The position numbers and the translations under genes are program-made. Of a stretch of DNA of 64,000 nucleotides, positions 1 through 10,254 are shown one piece after another. The notes below the pieces were generated by a model. That model was not told the origin of the DNA. It made no database searches and was given only the letters and a program-made list of their open reading frames with translations. The stretch is taken from contig CP051546.1 in the NCBI GenBank assembly GCA_012837155.1, forward strand, positions 1,901,075-1,965,074, in the 5' to 3' direction. Position 1 is the first letter of the stretch. Each line of letters begins with the position of its first letter. This DNA is from Flavobacterium sp. Its GTDB lineage: Bacteria; Bacteroidota; Bacteroidia; Flavobacteriales; Flavobacteriaceae.

Positions 1-2
1 AT

Positions 3-602
3 AAAGACATCGCTGACATGTGGATTCACGAGAGTTTTACTTGCTATTCTGAGAATCTTTTTGTGGAATATTACTACGGAAAGGTGGCTGGAGCCGAATA
101 TGTAAGAGGTTTAAGAAAGAATATCTTAAACGATAAACCAATAATTGGCAAGTATGATGTAAACAACGAAGGTTCCAGCGATATGTATTATAAGGGAGCC
201 AATATGCTGCATACGCTACGTCAAATCGTGAAAGACGATGAAAAATGGAGAATGATTTTAAGAGGTTTAAACAGTACTTTTTATCATCAAACCGTGATAA
301 CAAAACAAATCGAAGATTATTTAAGCAAAGCCGTTGGGCTTGATTTAACATCGTTTTTTAATCAGTATTTGAGAGACATTCGAATCCCGACTTTCGAATA
401 TAAATTCAAGAACAATACGCTTTCGTATCGTTGGACCAATTGTGTTTCGGGCTTTAATATGCCTATAAAAGTGAGTTTGAATGGAAAAGAACAATGGCTA
501 AAACCTCAAACAGAATGGACTAATTTTTCGCAAACTGCGAAAGATTTAAAAGTGGACGTAGACACTAATTTTTATGTAAATGTGGTAAAGAATAAGGAAT
601 AG
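3..602 (+). CDS. M1 family metallopeptidase, C-terminal part
   Basis: The gene runs in from the left edge; only its last 199 codons are here. The segment opens with DIADMWIHESF, which matches the M1 (gluzincin aminopeptidase) region carrying the glutamate that is the third zinc ligand; the HExxH motif would lie just upstream, outside the window. The following residues (YYYGKVAGAEYV, DMYYKGANMLHTLRQ) fit the helical part of the catalytic domain, where the YYKGA tyrosine stabilises the transition state, and a short beta domain closes the protein. Such flavobacterial proteins are normally exported and trim peptides from the N terminus. Family assignment is firm; substrate is unknown. Confidence 0.85.
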   Translation, partial: KDIADMWIHESFTCYSENLFVEYYYGKVAGAEYVRGLRKNILNDKPIIGKYDVNNEGSSDMYYKGANMLHTLRQIVKDDEKWRMILRGLNSTFYHQTVITKQIEDYLSKAVGLDLTSFFNQYLRDIRIPTFEYKFKNNTLSYRWTNCVSGFNMPIKVSLNGKEQWLKPQTEWTNFSQTAKDLKVDVDTNFYVNVVKNKE

Positions 603-640
603 CGACAAACTTTTTAGGGCAGATTTTACAAACGTTTATT

Positions 641-689
641 GCTATTGATTCCGTTTGACTTTATGACATTTAAACTTTCGACTTATAAC
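641..689 (+). repeat. Partial copy of a dispersed intergenic repeat
   Basis: This stretch matches the 3' end of the roughly 120-bp repeat found at 17324-17445, 53001-53112 and 59295-59420. The shared core is CGTTTGACTTTATGACAT followed by AAACTTTCGACTTA. It lies just before the thioesterase start and has the same orientation as the other copies. Confidence 0.6.
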
Positions 690-699
690 AAAGAATAAG

Positions 700-1092
700 A
701 TGAGATTTCACACTAGAAAATGGGTAAAACCCGAAGACTTAAATCCAAACGGCACCTTGTTTGGAGGCAAATTATTGGCTTGGATTGACGAAGAATTGGC
801 TCTGTACACCATTGTTCAATTAGAAAATTACAGAATTGTGACCAAACACATGTCCGAAATAAATTTTAAAAGCTCAGCAAAACAAGGCGATATTATCGAA
901 ATAGGTATTGATGTTGTAAAATTTGGAAACACTTCGCTTACGCTAAAATGCGAAGTTAGAAACATGATGACCCGAGAAACCATTATCACGATTGATAGCA
1001 CGACTATGGTAAATTTAGGCGATGATGGCAAGCCAAAAGCGCATGGAAAAACCAAGATAGAATATGTTAAAAATCGCTTAGATTCTAACTAA
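700..1092 (+). CDS. Acyl-CoA thioesterase (hotdog fold, YciA/BFIT-like)
   Basis: This intact 130-aa single-hotdog protein is the usual length for YciA-like acyl-CoA thioesterases, which hydrolyse acyl-CoA to free acid and CoA in the cytoplasm. The N terminus has the family signature NPNGTLFGGKLLAWIDE, covering the substrate-binding turn and the acidic residue of the long helix. A central VTKHMSEINFKSSAKQGD strand region and a C-terminal hotdog strand (TIDSTTMVNLG) follow. The protein would act as an oligomer of hotdog dimers. It stands alone between an M1 peptidase and convergent DUF421. The chain length preferred cannot be read from the sequence. Confidence 0.85.
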   Translation: MRFHTRKWVKPEDLNPNGTLFGGKLLAWIDEELALYTIVQLENYRIVTKHMSEINFKSSAKQGDIIEIGIDVVKFGNTSLTLKCEVRNMMTRETIITIDSTTMVNLGDDGKPKAHGKTKIEYVKNRLDSN

Positions 1093-1207
1093 TTTTATAG
1101 AAAAGCACTTCTCCCTTCAGAAGGCAATTCGAAAAACTGTGCAATTATTTTGCAGAGTTGGTTTGAATAAGAATTTTCGATTTAAATTTTAAGACTAAAA
1201 CAAAAAA

Positions 1208-1716
1208 TTATCCTGTTGTTTTTTTAGTTCGTTTCAGTCTTTTGTAATGGGTCTGTTTGATACTTTTATTGCCCGAAATGATACTAATATTGCCGTCAAT
1301 TTCTAGCATTGCCAATTTAACTTCTGAAAAATGTTCGACGCCATGTTCGCGTATGGCTTCTTTTAATTCGTCGTTAGTGATGTTTAATTTACTCAATGCT
1401 TTGAAATCCATTTTACCGTCGTGAATTAGTATTTCTGGTTTTTCCTGTATAAAACCACTAAATTTAGGGAACTGATACATCAGTTTTTTTAATGTAAAGT
1501 TTATAACAAATAGAACACTTGCAGCAGCTAAACCTCCGTAAAGACTTGTATTACTTCCAACCATCGCATTTTGAACCGAGTTGCTGATGAGTAAAATCAA
1601 AATTACATCGGCAGTATTGAGCTGGGATAATTCTTTCTTGCCAAAATCCTTAACGCCATGAGCATAAAAAGATAAACAGCAGCACTTCGGATGATGATGT
1701 CAAAATAAGGATTCAT
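1208..1716 (-). CDS. DUF421 (YetF-family) membrane protein, one frameshift
   Basis: Read from the ATG at 1716, the protein begins MNPYFDIIIRSAAVYLFMLMALRI, a first membrane helix, then loses frame near 1640, where the family continues FGKKELSQLNTADVI. The rest is open: ILLISNSVQNAMVGSNTSLYGG leads into a second helical segment and then the soluble DUF421 domain (FSGFIQEKPEILIHDGKMD, then LNITNDELKEAIREHGV). The merged length of about 169 residues fits the short YetF/YcaP-like family, whose function is unknown. It lies 46 bp downstream of the RimK fusion gene on the same strand. The frameshift is probably a consensus error. Confidence 0.75.
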
Positions 1717-1762
1717 TCTTTTTCCGTTTTGGATTTTAGGTACTAAAAAGCGTGTAAAATTA

Positions 1763-3134
1763 TTATTTCAATTTAAAATTCTTTTCGATTGCAATAATCA
1801 TTTCGCCAGCAATGTCTTTATTGGTGGCTCCTTCAATACCTTCAAGTCCTGGGGACGAATTCACTTCGAGTAATAAAGGCCCTTTTGAGGAACGAATAAT
1901 ATCTACACCAGCTACTTTTAAATCCATTGCTTTGGCGGCACGAATGGCGATTTTTTTCTCATCGGCGGTTGGCTTTATGATCGAAGCTGTTCCTCCAAGA
2001 TGAATATTAGCTCTAAATTCGCCCTGCATCGCTTCACGCTGAATGGTGGCAACGACTTTTCCGTCTACTACAAACAAGCGCAAGTCTTTTCCGTTGGCTT
2101 CTTTTATAAATTCTTGTACTAAAATATTAGCATTCAAACTTTTGAAGCATTAATAACACTCTCCGCCGCTTTTTTTGTTTCGGCTAAAACGACTCCTTTT
2201 CCTTGGGTTCCTTCGAGTAATTTTACGATTAATGGAGGGCCTCCAACCATTTTTATTAAATCATTGGTATCTAGGGGGGAGTTGGCGAAACCCGTTGTAG
2301 GAATGTCAATTCCGCTTTGCAAAAGGAGTTGCAAGGAGAATAATTTATCACGCGATTGCGTAATTGCCGTTGAAGAATTTAAACAATACACATTCAAGGC
2401 CTCGAATTGTCGGGTCAGTGCGCAGCCATAAAAGGTAATGCTAGGGCGAATTCTTGGAATAATAGCGTCAAATTGATTTAATATAATACCTCCACGATAA
2501 TGAATCTCAGGAGTTTTGGCATCTAAGTTTCATATAGCATTCCTTGATATTCAAAAAAATGCATTTCGTGTCCACGCATTTCTCCAGCTTCCATAATTCG
2601 CTTGTTGCTGTACAATTCGGGATTACTTGCCAAGAGTCCGATGCGAAGTCCGGAACTTGCCTTTTCGGAATTTTTATAGAGTTCTCGTAAATTGTCAGTA
2701 GAGGGTTGACCTAAAAGATATTTCTGTTCAGGATCTACTAAAACCCTTCCACTCATCGCTTCACGACCCAATAACATTCGAAAACCCATTGAATCTCGAT
2801 TTGTTAAAGTTAATTCGATAAGCCATTTTGAATTTCCAATGTCCAGTGAAGTTTGAATCACATAAGCGTTGTTCTCTAAAGCCGCTAGAACTTTTCACTA
2901 CCCTTTTATCTACTAATGGTGCTTCACAATGAATAATTGTCTTGACATTATTTTGTATCGGATTGATGTCAAATTTGACATAATTTTGTCCCTCTTTTAT
3001 AAACGGAGCTATGTTTATGGCATGCAAGCCGAAGTTTTGGCACCAGAATCGACACGCGCTTTGATGGTAGGAATTCCTAATTCAGGAAAAGAGCACCATT
3101 CTTCGCTTCCAAGGATAATTTTATTTTGTAACAT
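1763..3134 (-). CDS. rimK: RimB-like protease / RimK ligase fusion, several frameshifts
   Basis: The ATG at 3134 opens [20 protein letters not shown], then a PF05618 domain with the retropepsin-like motif [11 protein letters not shown] (broken by a frameshift) and [13 protein letters not shown], covering about residues 1-140. The remainder is a RimK ATP-grasp ligase: [14 protein letters not shown], a middle lid region, [18 protein letters not shown] (ATP-binding loop), [19 protein letters not shown], and [26 protein letters not shown] (metal ligands). RimK adds glutamates to ribosomal protein S6; PF05618/RimB is reported to act with it. The total of about 457 aa equals both domains combined. 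At least three frameshifts (near 3020, 2885, 2530 and 2140) divide it into fragments. It lies downstream of clpC. Confidence 0.8.
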
Positions 3135-3157
3135 TTTAAAAGGAGTTTAAAAAAATG

Positions 3158-3208
3158 AGCCACGAATTCACGAATTAGAATGAAAGTATAATTCGTGAAT
3201 TCGTGGCT
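3158..3208 (-). terminator. Perfect 20-bp inverted repeat, probable bidirectional terminator
   Basis: The left arm 3158-3177 (AGCCACGAATTCACGAATTA) is exactly complementary to the right arm 3189-3208, with an 11-nt loop. An A-tract follows on the plus strand, and on the minus strand a T-rich run (ATTTTTTT) follows the hairpin. It overlaps the clpC stop codon and sits between clpC and the rimK fusion on the minus strand, so termination of clpC is the simplest role. Confidence 0.65.
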
Positions 3209-5763
3209 AAAAAAAAATTAATTTGTTGGCTTTTTCTGCTTTGTGACTATTTACGACTAGTTCTTGTGAAGCATCGTCTAAATCCATAAATATTTCATCG
3301 CCTGAGGCTATTTTTGAAGTGATAATTTCTTCGGCAAGTGCATCTTCGACATATTTTTGAATGGCTCTTTTTAATGGTCTTGCGCCAAATTGCCTATCAA
3401 ATCCTTTCTCTGCTATAAATGCTTTTGCTTTATCAGAAAGCACTAATTGGTAGCCCAATTCTTTTATGCGAAGGTATAATTTTGTTAGTTCTATTTCGAT
3501 AATTAAATCTATATCGTGTTTTTCTAGAGCATTAAATACAATGACATCATCGATTCTATTTAAAAACTTCTGGTGCGAAAGTTTTCTTCAGGGCATTTTC
3601 GATAATACTTTTCGAATTATCATCGGCTTGAGCTATTTTGCAGCGGTACCGAAACCAACACCTTGACCAAAATCTTTTAATTGTCTGGCCCCAACATTGG
3701 ATGTCATAATAATAATGGTGTTTTTGAAATCGATTTTGCGACCTAAACTATCAGTTAAAAAGCCATCATCCAACACTTGAAGAAGCATGTTGAAAACATC
3801 AGGATGCGCCTTTTCTATTTCGTCTAAAAGAACCACACAATACGGTTTGCGTCTTATTTTTTCGGTTAGTTGTCCGCCTTCTTCATAACCAACATATCCT
3901 GGAGGCGCTCCAACTAGTCTTGAAATGGCAAATTTTTCCATGTATTCACTCATGTCAATCCGAATCAAAGCATCCTCTGAATCGAATAATTCTTTAGCCA
4001 AAACTTTTGCTAACTGAGTTTTACCAACGCCAGTTTGACCTAAGAAAATAAAGGAACCAATAGGTCGATTAGGATCTTTTAAACCTGCACGATTTCGTTG
4101 AATGGCACGTGAAATTTTTGTTACGGCTTCTTTTTGTCCGATAACCTTCCCTTCAATAAGTTCTGGAAGTTTTGCTAGTTTATTGCTTTCGGTTTGGGCA
4201 ATGCGATTTACGGGAATTCCGGTCATCATCGAAACCACGTCGGCAACATTATCTTCGGTTACAAGGATTCTATTGTTTTTAGAATCTTCTTCCCATTGTT
4301 CTTGGGCTATAGCCAAATCTTTTCGATGCGTTTTTCGTCATCCCGAAGCCTTGCGGCTTCTTCGTATTTTTGTTTTTTGACAACTATATTTTTTAATTCT
4401 CGAACATCTTCTAATTGTTTTTCGAGTTCCAATATTTGTTCAGGAACATCAATATTAACAATATGAACTCGAGAGCCCACCTCATCTAAAGCGTCGATAG
4501 CCTTGTCTGGTAAGAAGCGTTCCGACATATATCGATCGGTCAATTTTACGCAAGCTTCAATCGCCTCAGGAGTGTAGATTACATTGTGATGATCTTCATA
4601 TTTATCCTTGATATTGTTTAAAATAGTAATAGTTTTCTTCGACCGAAGTTGGCTCAATAATTACTTTTTGAAAACGCCTTTCAAGTGCGCCGTCTTTTTC
4701 TATATATTGACGGTATTCGTCAAGTGTTGTCGCCCCAATGCACTGAATCTCGCCTCTTGATAAGGCAGGTTTAAACATGTTTGAAGCGTCGAGAGAACCC
4801 GTTGCTCCAGCCAGCACCCACGATAGTATGGATTTCGTCAATAAAGAGAATGATGTCATCGTTTTTTTCTAATTCGTTCATGACAGCTTTCATTCGTTCC
4901 TCGAATTGACCGCGGTATTTGGTTCCTGCTACAAGGCTGGCTAATCAAGTGTTACTACCCGTTTGTTAAATAGAATTCGGGATACTTTTTTTTGAATGAT
5001 TCGCAACGCTAAACCTTCGGCGATGGCTGATTTTCCTACACCAGGTTCTCCAATAAGTAGGGGATTATTTTTTTTTGCGTCGACTCAAAATTTGCGAGAC
5101 ACGTTCGATTTCCTTTTCGCGTCCTACAACTGAATCTAATTTTCCTTCTTCGGCCATTTCGGTTAAGTCTCTACCAAAATTGTCTAGAACAGGAGTTTTT
5201 GATTTTTTGTTTGATTTGTTGGTTGGATTATTAAAAGTGCCTTCTTTTAGACTGTCATCTTGTCCGGAATCCTCATTATACGCATCGTTTCTTGGTAAGT
5301 TTTCTTTGAAATCTTCTTCGCTTAGTGTCATATTTAGATATTGTTCTTTAGCTATATCGTAATCAATTTTCATTTTATTCAATAGCTTGGTTGTTGGATC
5401 GTTTTCATTTCTTAAGATGCATAATAGCAAATGTGCAGTACTTATAGAGGTACTATGAAATACTTTTGCTTCAAGAAAAGTGGTTTTTAATGCTCGTTCT
5501 GCTTGGCGTGTAAGGTGTAGATTTTTCTTTTCATTGTTGATTTCCACGTTAGAACTAGCTGGGCTTAAAACCTCTACTTTTCTGCGTAAATAATCTAAAT
5601 CAATGGATAAATTATTTAATATGTTTATTGCTTTTCCGCTACCGTCTCTCAAAATACCAAGCATAAGATGCTCAGTACCAATAAAATCGTGTCCAAGTCG
5701 CAGCGCTTCTTCTTTGCTATACGTAATAACATCTTTTACTCTTGGTGAAAAATTATCATCCAT
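3207..5763 (-). CDS. clpC: ATP-dependent Clp protease ATP-binding subunit ClpC, several frameshifts
   Basis: This AAA+ unfoldase feeds substrates to ClpP. The N terminus ([20 protein letters not shown]) has two Clp-N repeats. The first AAA module holds [13 protein letters not shown] (Walker A, near 5050) and [24 protein letters not shown]-like coiled segment follows ([17 protein letters not shown]). The second AAA module holds [41 protein letters not shown] and [20 protein letters not shown]. The C-terminal D2-small domain has [19 protein letters not shown]. The merged length of about 850 aa is normal for ClpC. The frame breaks near 5070, 4935, 4820, 4640, 4315, 3640 and 3560. It is divergent from gyrA, so the 260-bp gap must hold both promoters. 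Confidence 0.92.
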
Positions 5764-6023
5764 AATATAAATTGTAATTATAAAGTAAATTTAGTGAATT
5801 TGTGATTGAAAAACAAAAATCGTTCCTTTAAGAACTTCTGTCAGCTAATTGACAAAAAAAGAATGGAAAAAATGTAAAATCTTCTTAATTTATTAACTAT
5901 TCAAGGGATTGATTTTGTTAATAAATCTTTGAAATTAGAAGTGCAAAAAAGCGGTCAAAAATTCAAAAAGATGTATATTAGCACGTTTTGAAACTAAAAT
6001 AAATTTATTAAATATTACAACTT

Positions 6024-8669
6024 ATGTCTGAAGGAGAAAAGTTAATTCCTATTAACATTGAAGATGAAATGAAATCAGCTTACATCGATTATTCGATGTC
6101 GGTAATTGTATCAAGAGCACTTCCTGATGTTAGAGATGGCTTGAAACCAGTACATCGAAGAGTACTTTACGGGATGTATGATCTAGGAGTAACTTCAAAA
6201 TCTGCCCATAAAAAATCGGCGAGAATCGTCGGTGAAGTTTTAGGAAAGTATCATCCTCACGGCGATACTTCGGTTTATGACGCTATGGTTCGTATGGCTC
6301 AAGAATGGAGTTTACGCTACTTATTAGTTGATGGACAAGGTAATTTTGGCTCTGTCGATGGCGATAGTCCAGCTGCCATGCGTTATACTGAAGCAAGAAT
6401 GCGCAAAATTTCAGAAGAAATAATGGCGGATATTGAAAAAGAAACCGTTGACTTTCAGTTGAATTTTGACGACACTTTATATGAGCCCAAAGTGATGCCT
6501 ACAAGAGTTCCTACTTATTAATAAATGGAGCAACAGGAATTGCTGTTGGGATGGCTACTAATATGCCACCTCACAATCTTACCGAGGTTATCAATGGAAC
6601 GCTTGCTTATATTGATAACAACGAAATTGAAATAGACGAATTAATGACTCATATCAAGGCTCCTGATTTTCCAACTGGAGGGACAATATATGGTTATGAA
6701 GGCGTTCGAGAAGCATTCAAGACTGGTAGAGGGGCGTATTGTTATGCGTGCCAAAGTTATTTTTGAAGAAGTCGATGGTAGAGAATGTATCATCGTTACT
6801 GAAATTCCATACCAAGTGAATAAGGCTGATATGATTAAGCGTACAGCAGATTTGGTCAACGATAAAAAAATAGAAGGAATTGCTAATATTCGAGATGAAT
6901 CGGATAGAAATGGGATGCGTATCGTTTATATTTTGAAACGCGATGCTACGCCAAATGTGGTTTTGAATACGCTTTATAAATTTACACAATTACAATCATC
7001 CTTTTCTGTTAATAATATTGCATTGGTAAAAGGGCGTCCGCAAATGTTGAATCTAAAAGATATGATTCACTATTTTGTAGAGCACCGTCACGATGTTGTG
7101 GTTCGCAGAACCCAGTTTGATTTGCGCAAAGCAAAAGAAAGAGCACATATTTTAGAAGGATTAATTATTGCTTCGGATAATATTGATGAAGTAATTGCCT
7201 TTAATCAAAGCTTCAAAAAACACAGAGGAAGCCAGAGAAAAATTAATCGAAAGATTCAAATTATCTGACATTCAGTCTCGTGCCATCGTCGAAATGCGTT
7301 TGCGTCAGTTAACGGGCTTAGAGCAAGACAAATTGAGAGCTGAATATGATGAAATAATGAAATTAATAGAGCATTTACAAGCTTTATTAGATGATATTAA
7401 TTTAAGAATTGCTTTGATAAAAGAAGAACTTATTGAAATTCGTGACAAATATGGAGATGCCCGTCGTTCTCTAATTGAATATTCAGGTGGCGATGTAAGC
7501 ATTGAAGATTTAATTGCCGATGAGAATGTGGTCATTACCATTTCGCATGCAGGTTATATCAAGCGTACTAATTTATCGGAATATAAAACGCAAAATAGAG
7601 GAGGAGTAGGACAAAAAAGCGCAGGAACAAGAGACCAAGATTTTCTTGAAAATATGTTTGTGGCCACCAATCATCAATATATGATGTTCTTTACTCAAAA
7701 GGGAAATGTTTTTGGATGCGAGTATACGAAATTCCAGAAGGAAGCAAAACCGCAAAAGGAAGGGCTTTACAAAATCTTATCAATATAGAAAGTGACGATA
7801 AGGTAAAGGCATTTATTTGTACACAGGATTTAAAAGACCAAGACTACATCAAAGGACATAACTTGGTAATGGTAACAAAACAAGGACAGGTTAAGAAAAC
7901 CTCTTTAGAGAAATATTCTAAACCAAGAGTAAATGGAGTTGCTGCTATTACTATTAAGGAAGGCGATGAATTATTGGAAGCAAAATTAACCAATGGAGAA
8001 AGTCAGATTATTTTGGCTGTAAAATCAGGAAAATTGGTTCGTTTTGAAGAAACAAAAACACGTCCGATGGGAAGAACTGCTTCTGGAGTTCGAGGAATCA
8101 CTTTAAAAGACGATACTGACGAAGTCATTGGTATGGTAACTGTTGATAAAGATGATATTAACGATTCTCAAATTTTAGTGGTAACTGAAAATGGATATGG
8201 CAAACGTACCAAACTAGTTGATGAAGATGGCGAGGATGTTTATAGAATTACAAATCGTGGTGGTAAAGGGGTAAAAACTTTAAATATTACTGAAAAAACA
8301 GGAAAACTGATTTCGATAAGTGCCGTTACAGATGCTGACGACTTGATGATTATTAACAAATCTGGATTGACAATCAGAATGGCAGTCGAAGATTTAAGAG
8401 TGATGGGTCGTGCTACTCAAGGCGTTAAATTAATTAATCTAAAAGGAAACGATTCTATTGCCGCAGTAACTAAAGTAATGAAAGACGATGTTGTTGAGGT
8501 TGTTGTAGATGAGGATGGAAATGTCATAGAAACCGAGGTTATAGAAAGAGTAAAACCAGTATTGGAAGTGCTTGAAGATGAAGAAGGTGCTGATGATGAC
8601 GATGATGACTCTGAAGAAGAAGACTTTGAGGATGAGGAAGAGGAAGAGGACTCTGACGACGAAGCATAA
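6024..8669 (+). CDS. gyrA: DNA gyrase subunit A, four frameshifts
   Basis: This is the catalytic gyrase subunit that cuts and rejoins DNA. The N-terminal winged-helix region reads [26 protein letters not shown], followed by the quinolone-determining segment [18 protein letters not shown] (Thr at E. coli position 83, Asp at 87). The catalytic tyrosine lies in [10 protein letters not shown]. The C-terminal domain has six-blade propeller repeats and ends in a highly acidic tail (about residues 850-881). The frame breaks at about 6516 (one T missing in ACTTTATT), 6733 (extra G), 7199 (extra base) and 7710 (one T missing); they cancel, giving exactly 882 codons. Since gyrA is essential, these are best read as consensus errors. 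Confidence 0.95.
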
Positions 8670-8710
8670 CAATAATAAATTAGAAACTCAAGAATAAATA
8701 GTAAAAAAAA

Positions 8711-10009
8711 ATGAATATTATGAAAAGTAAATATGTAATACTAACGTCAGCCTTATTGATATCAGTAGCTACTTTTGCTCAAAAAGATCAAATTAAAGCT
8801 GCTGAGAAAGCCTTAAAAGGAGGAAACTCACAGGAGGCAATAACTATTTTGCAAGGCGCAGAATCAGCGTCGGCTGCTGCTCCAGATAATGAAAAGGCAC
8901 AATATTTCTTTGTAAAAGGAAATGCTTATTTGGATTTAGCCAATAAGAAAGTTGAAGAAGGCAAGAATCTCTCCCTTGCTGCTAAAGCATACGCAGCTTT
9001 AGTCGTTATTGAGAAGGCTTCTGGAAAGAATAAATACACTGATCAGGCCACCACTTCAATTGCCGATATTAAGCGTAAATTAATAAATGCTGCTATTGAA
9101 GACGCTAAAGTGGACAAACACACGGATAGTGCAAAAAAATTATACGATGCCTATTTATTAGACAAAAAGGACACATTAAATCTATATTATGCAGCTTCGT
9201 CGTACGTGAATGGTAAGGAATATGGAGAAGCACTTAAATTATATGGTGAATTGAAAACGTTGAATTATTCAGGGAAAGCAACAAATTATTTGGCTGTAAA
9301 TAAAGTTTCAAATCAAGAAGATCTTTTTAGTACGGCTAAAGAAAGAGATTTGGCTGTAAAAATCGGAACCCATGAAAAGCCAAAAACAGAACCTGTACCT
9401 TCAAAAAGAGGAGAAATATATAAAAATATAGCTTTAATTTTAGTTCAAGACGGAAAAACAGAAGAAGCCAAAAAAGCAATTTCTGATGCAAAAAAGACAA
9501 ATCCAGAAGATGCTTCCTTAGCTTTGACCGAGGCTAATTTGTATTTAGAAACAAAAGATTTGGAGACTTATAAAAAGCTAATTGCTGAGATATTGGAAAA
9601 AAATCCAAATGATGCAGATTTGATTTTTAACCTGGGAGTACTTAGTGCTAACGCAAACAACCCTGTTGAAGCCGAGAAATATTATAGAAAAGTTATGGAT
9701 ATAAAGCCTAGCTATATCAATGCTTACATTAATTTAGCGGCCTTAAAACTTGAAGGCGAGAAAGTGATTATTGACGAAATGAATAAACTAGGAACCTCAG
9801 CCAAGGATATGAAACGCTATGACATATTGAAAACTAAAAGAGAAGTCTTGTTTAAAAGTACAATTCCATATCTTCAAAGAGGAGTTGAATTAGACCCTAC
9901 AAATATTGATGTCGCTAAAACACTCTTAAATGTCTACAGCGCATTAGAGATGACTACTGAATCTAAAGCTTTGAAGGAAAAAATAAAATCGCTAGAAGCA
10001 CAAAAATAA
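8711..10009 (+). CDS. Exported tetratricopeptide-repeat protein
   Basis: This intact 432-aa protein begins with a signal peptide (KSKYVILTSALLISVATFAQ, cleavage expected after the A before QKDQ). The rest is helical TPR-like sequence, clearest in EIYKNIALILVQDGKTEEAKKAI, AEKYYRKVMDIKPSYINAYINLAALK and IPYLQRGVELDPTNIDVAKTL. It lies 41 bp after gyrA in the same direction and ends before a strong terminator, so it may be cotranscribed with gyrA. TPR proteins act as protein-binding scaffolds; this one would do so in the periplasm. The specific partner is unknown. The start may be the second Met at 8720. Confidence 0.85.
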   Translation: MNIMKSKYVILTSALLISVATFAQKDQIKAAEKALKGGNSQEAITILQGAESASAAAPDNEKAQYFFVKGNAYLDLANKKVEEGKNLSLAAKAYAALVVIEKASGKNKYTDQATTSIADIKRKLINAAIEDAKVDKHTDSAKKLYDAYLLDKKDTLNLYYAASSYVNGKEYGEALKLYGELKTLNYSGKATNYLAVNKVSNQEDLFSTAKERDLAVKIGTHEKPKTEPVPSKRGEIYKNIALILVQDGKTEEAKKAISDAKKTNPEDASLALTEANLYLETKDLETYKKLIAEILEKNPNDADLIFNLGVLSANANNPVEAEKYYRKVMDIKPSYINAYINLAALKLEGEKVIIDEMNKLGTSAKDMKRYDILKTKREVLFKSTIPYLQRGVELDPTNIDVAKTLLNVYSALEMTTESKALKEKIKSLEAQK

Positions 10010-10054
10010 TAAAACACAACAGTATATCCTGAAAGTGTGTAGGTTTGAAAAGTC

Positions 10055-10083
10055 AAGGCTTCGATTTATAATCGGAGCCTTTT
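10055..10083 (+). terminator. Rho-independent terminator after the TPR gene
   Basis: The stem AAGGCTTCGAT / ATCGGAGCCTT has a short TTATA-type loop followed by TTTTG. It closes the gyrA-TPR unit. The remaining DNA to the end of tamB at 10255 shows no gene. Confidence 0.7.
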
Positions 10084-10254
10084 GTCAAAAATAAGGGTAA
10101 ATGGAGTGTTTTTTCACTAGCTTAAAATTTCAAGTTGAAGAACTTGAGAAACGTTATGAGTTTAGTTGAATTGATGACGTTGCTGGAGGAGACAAGGTTC
10201 TTCAACTCATACCGTATAACTGAATTCACTCTTACAAAGAACTATTCAACAACC

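Noticed and set aside
37-351. Many long antisense ORFs (for example 37-351, 53343-53714, 40291-40668)
   Set aside because: They lie opposite well-supported genes and show no family motifs; they are frame shadows.
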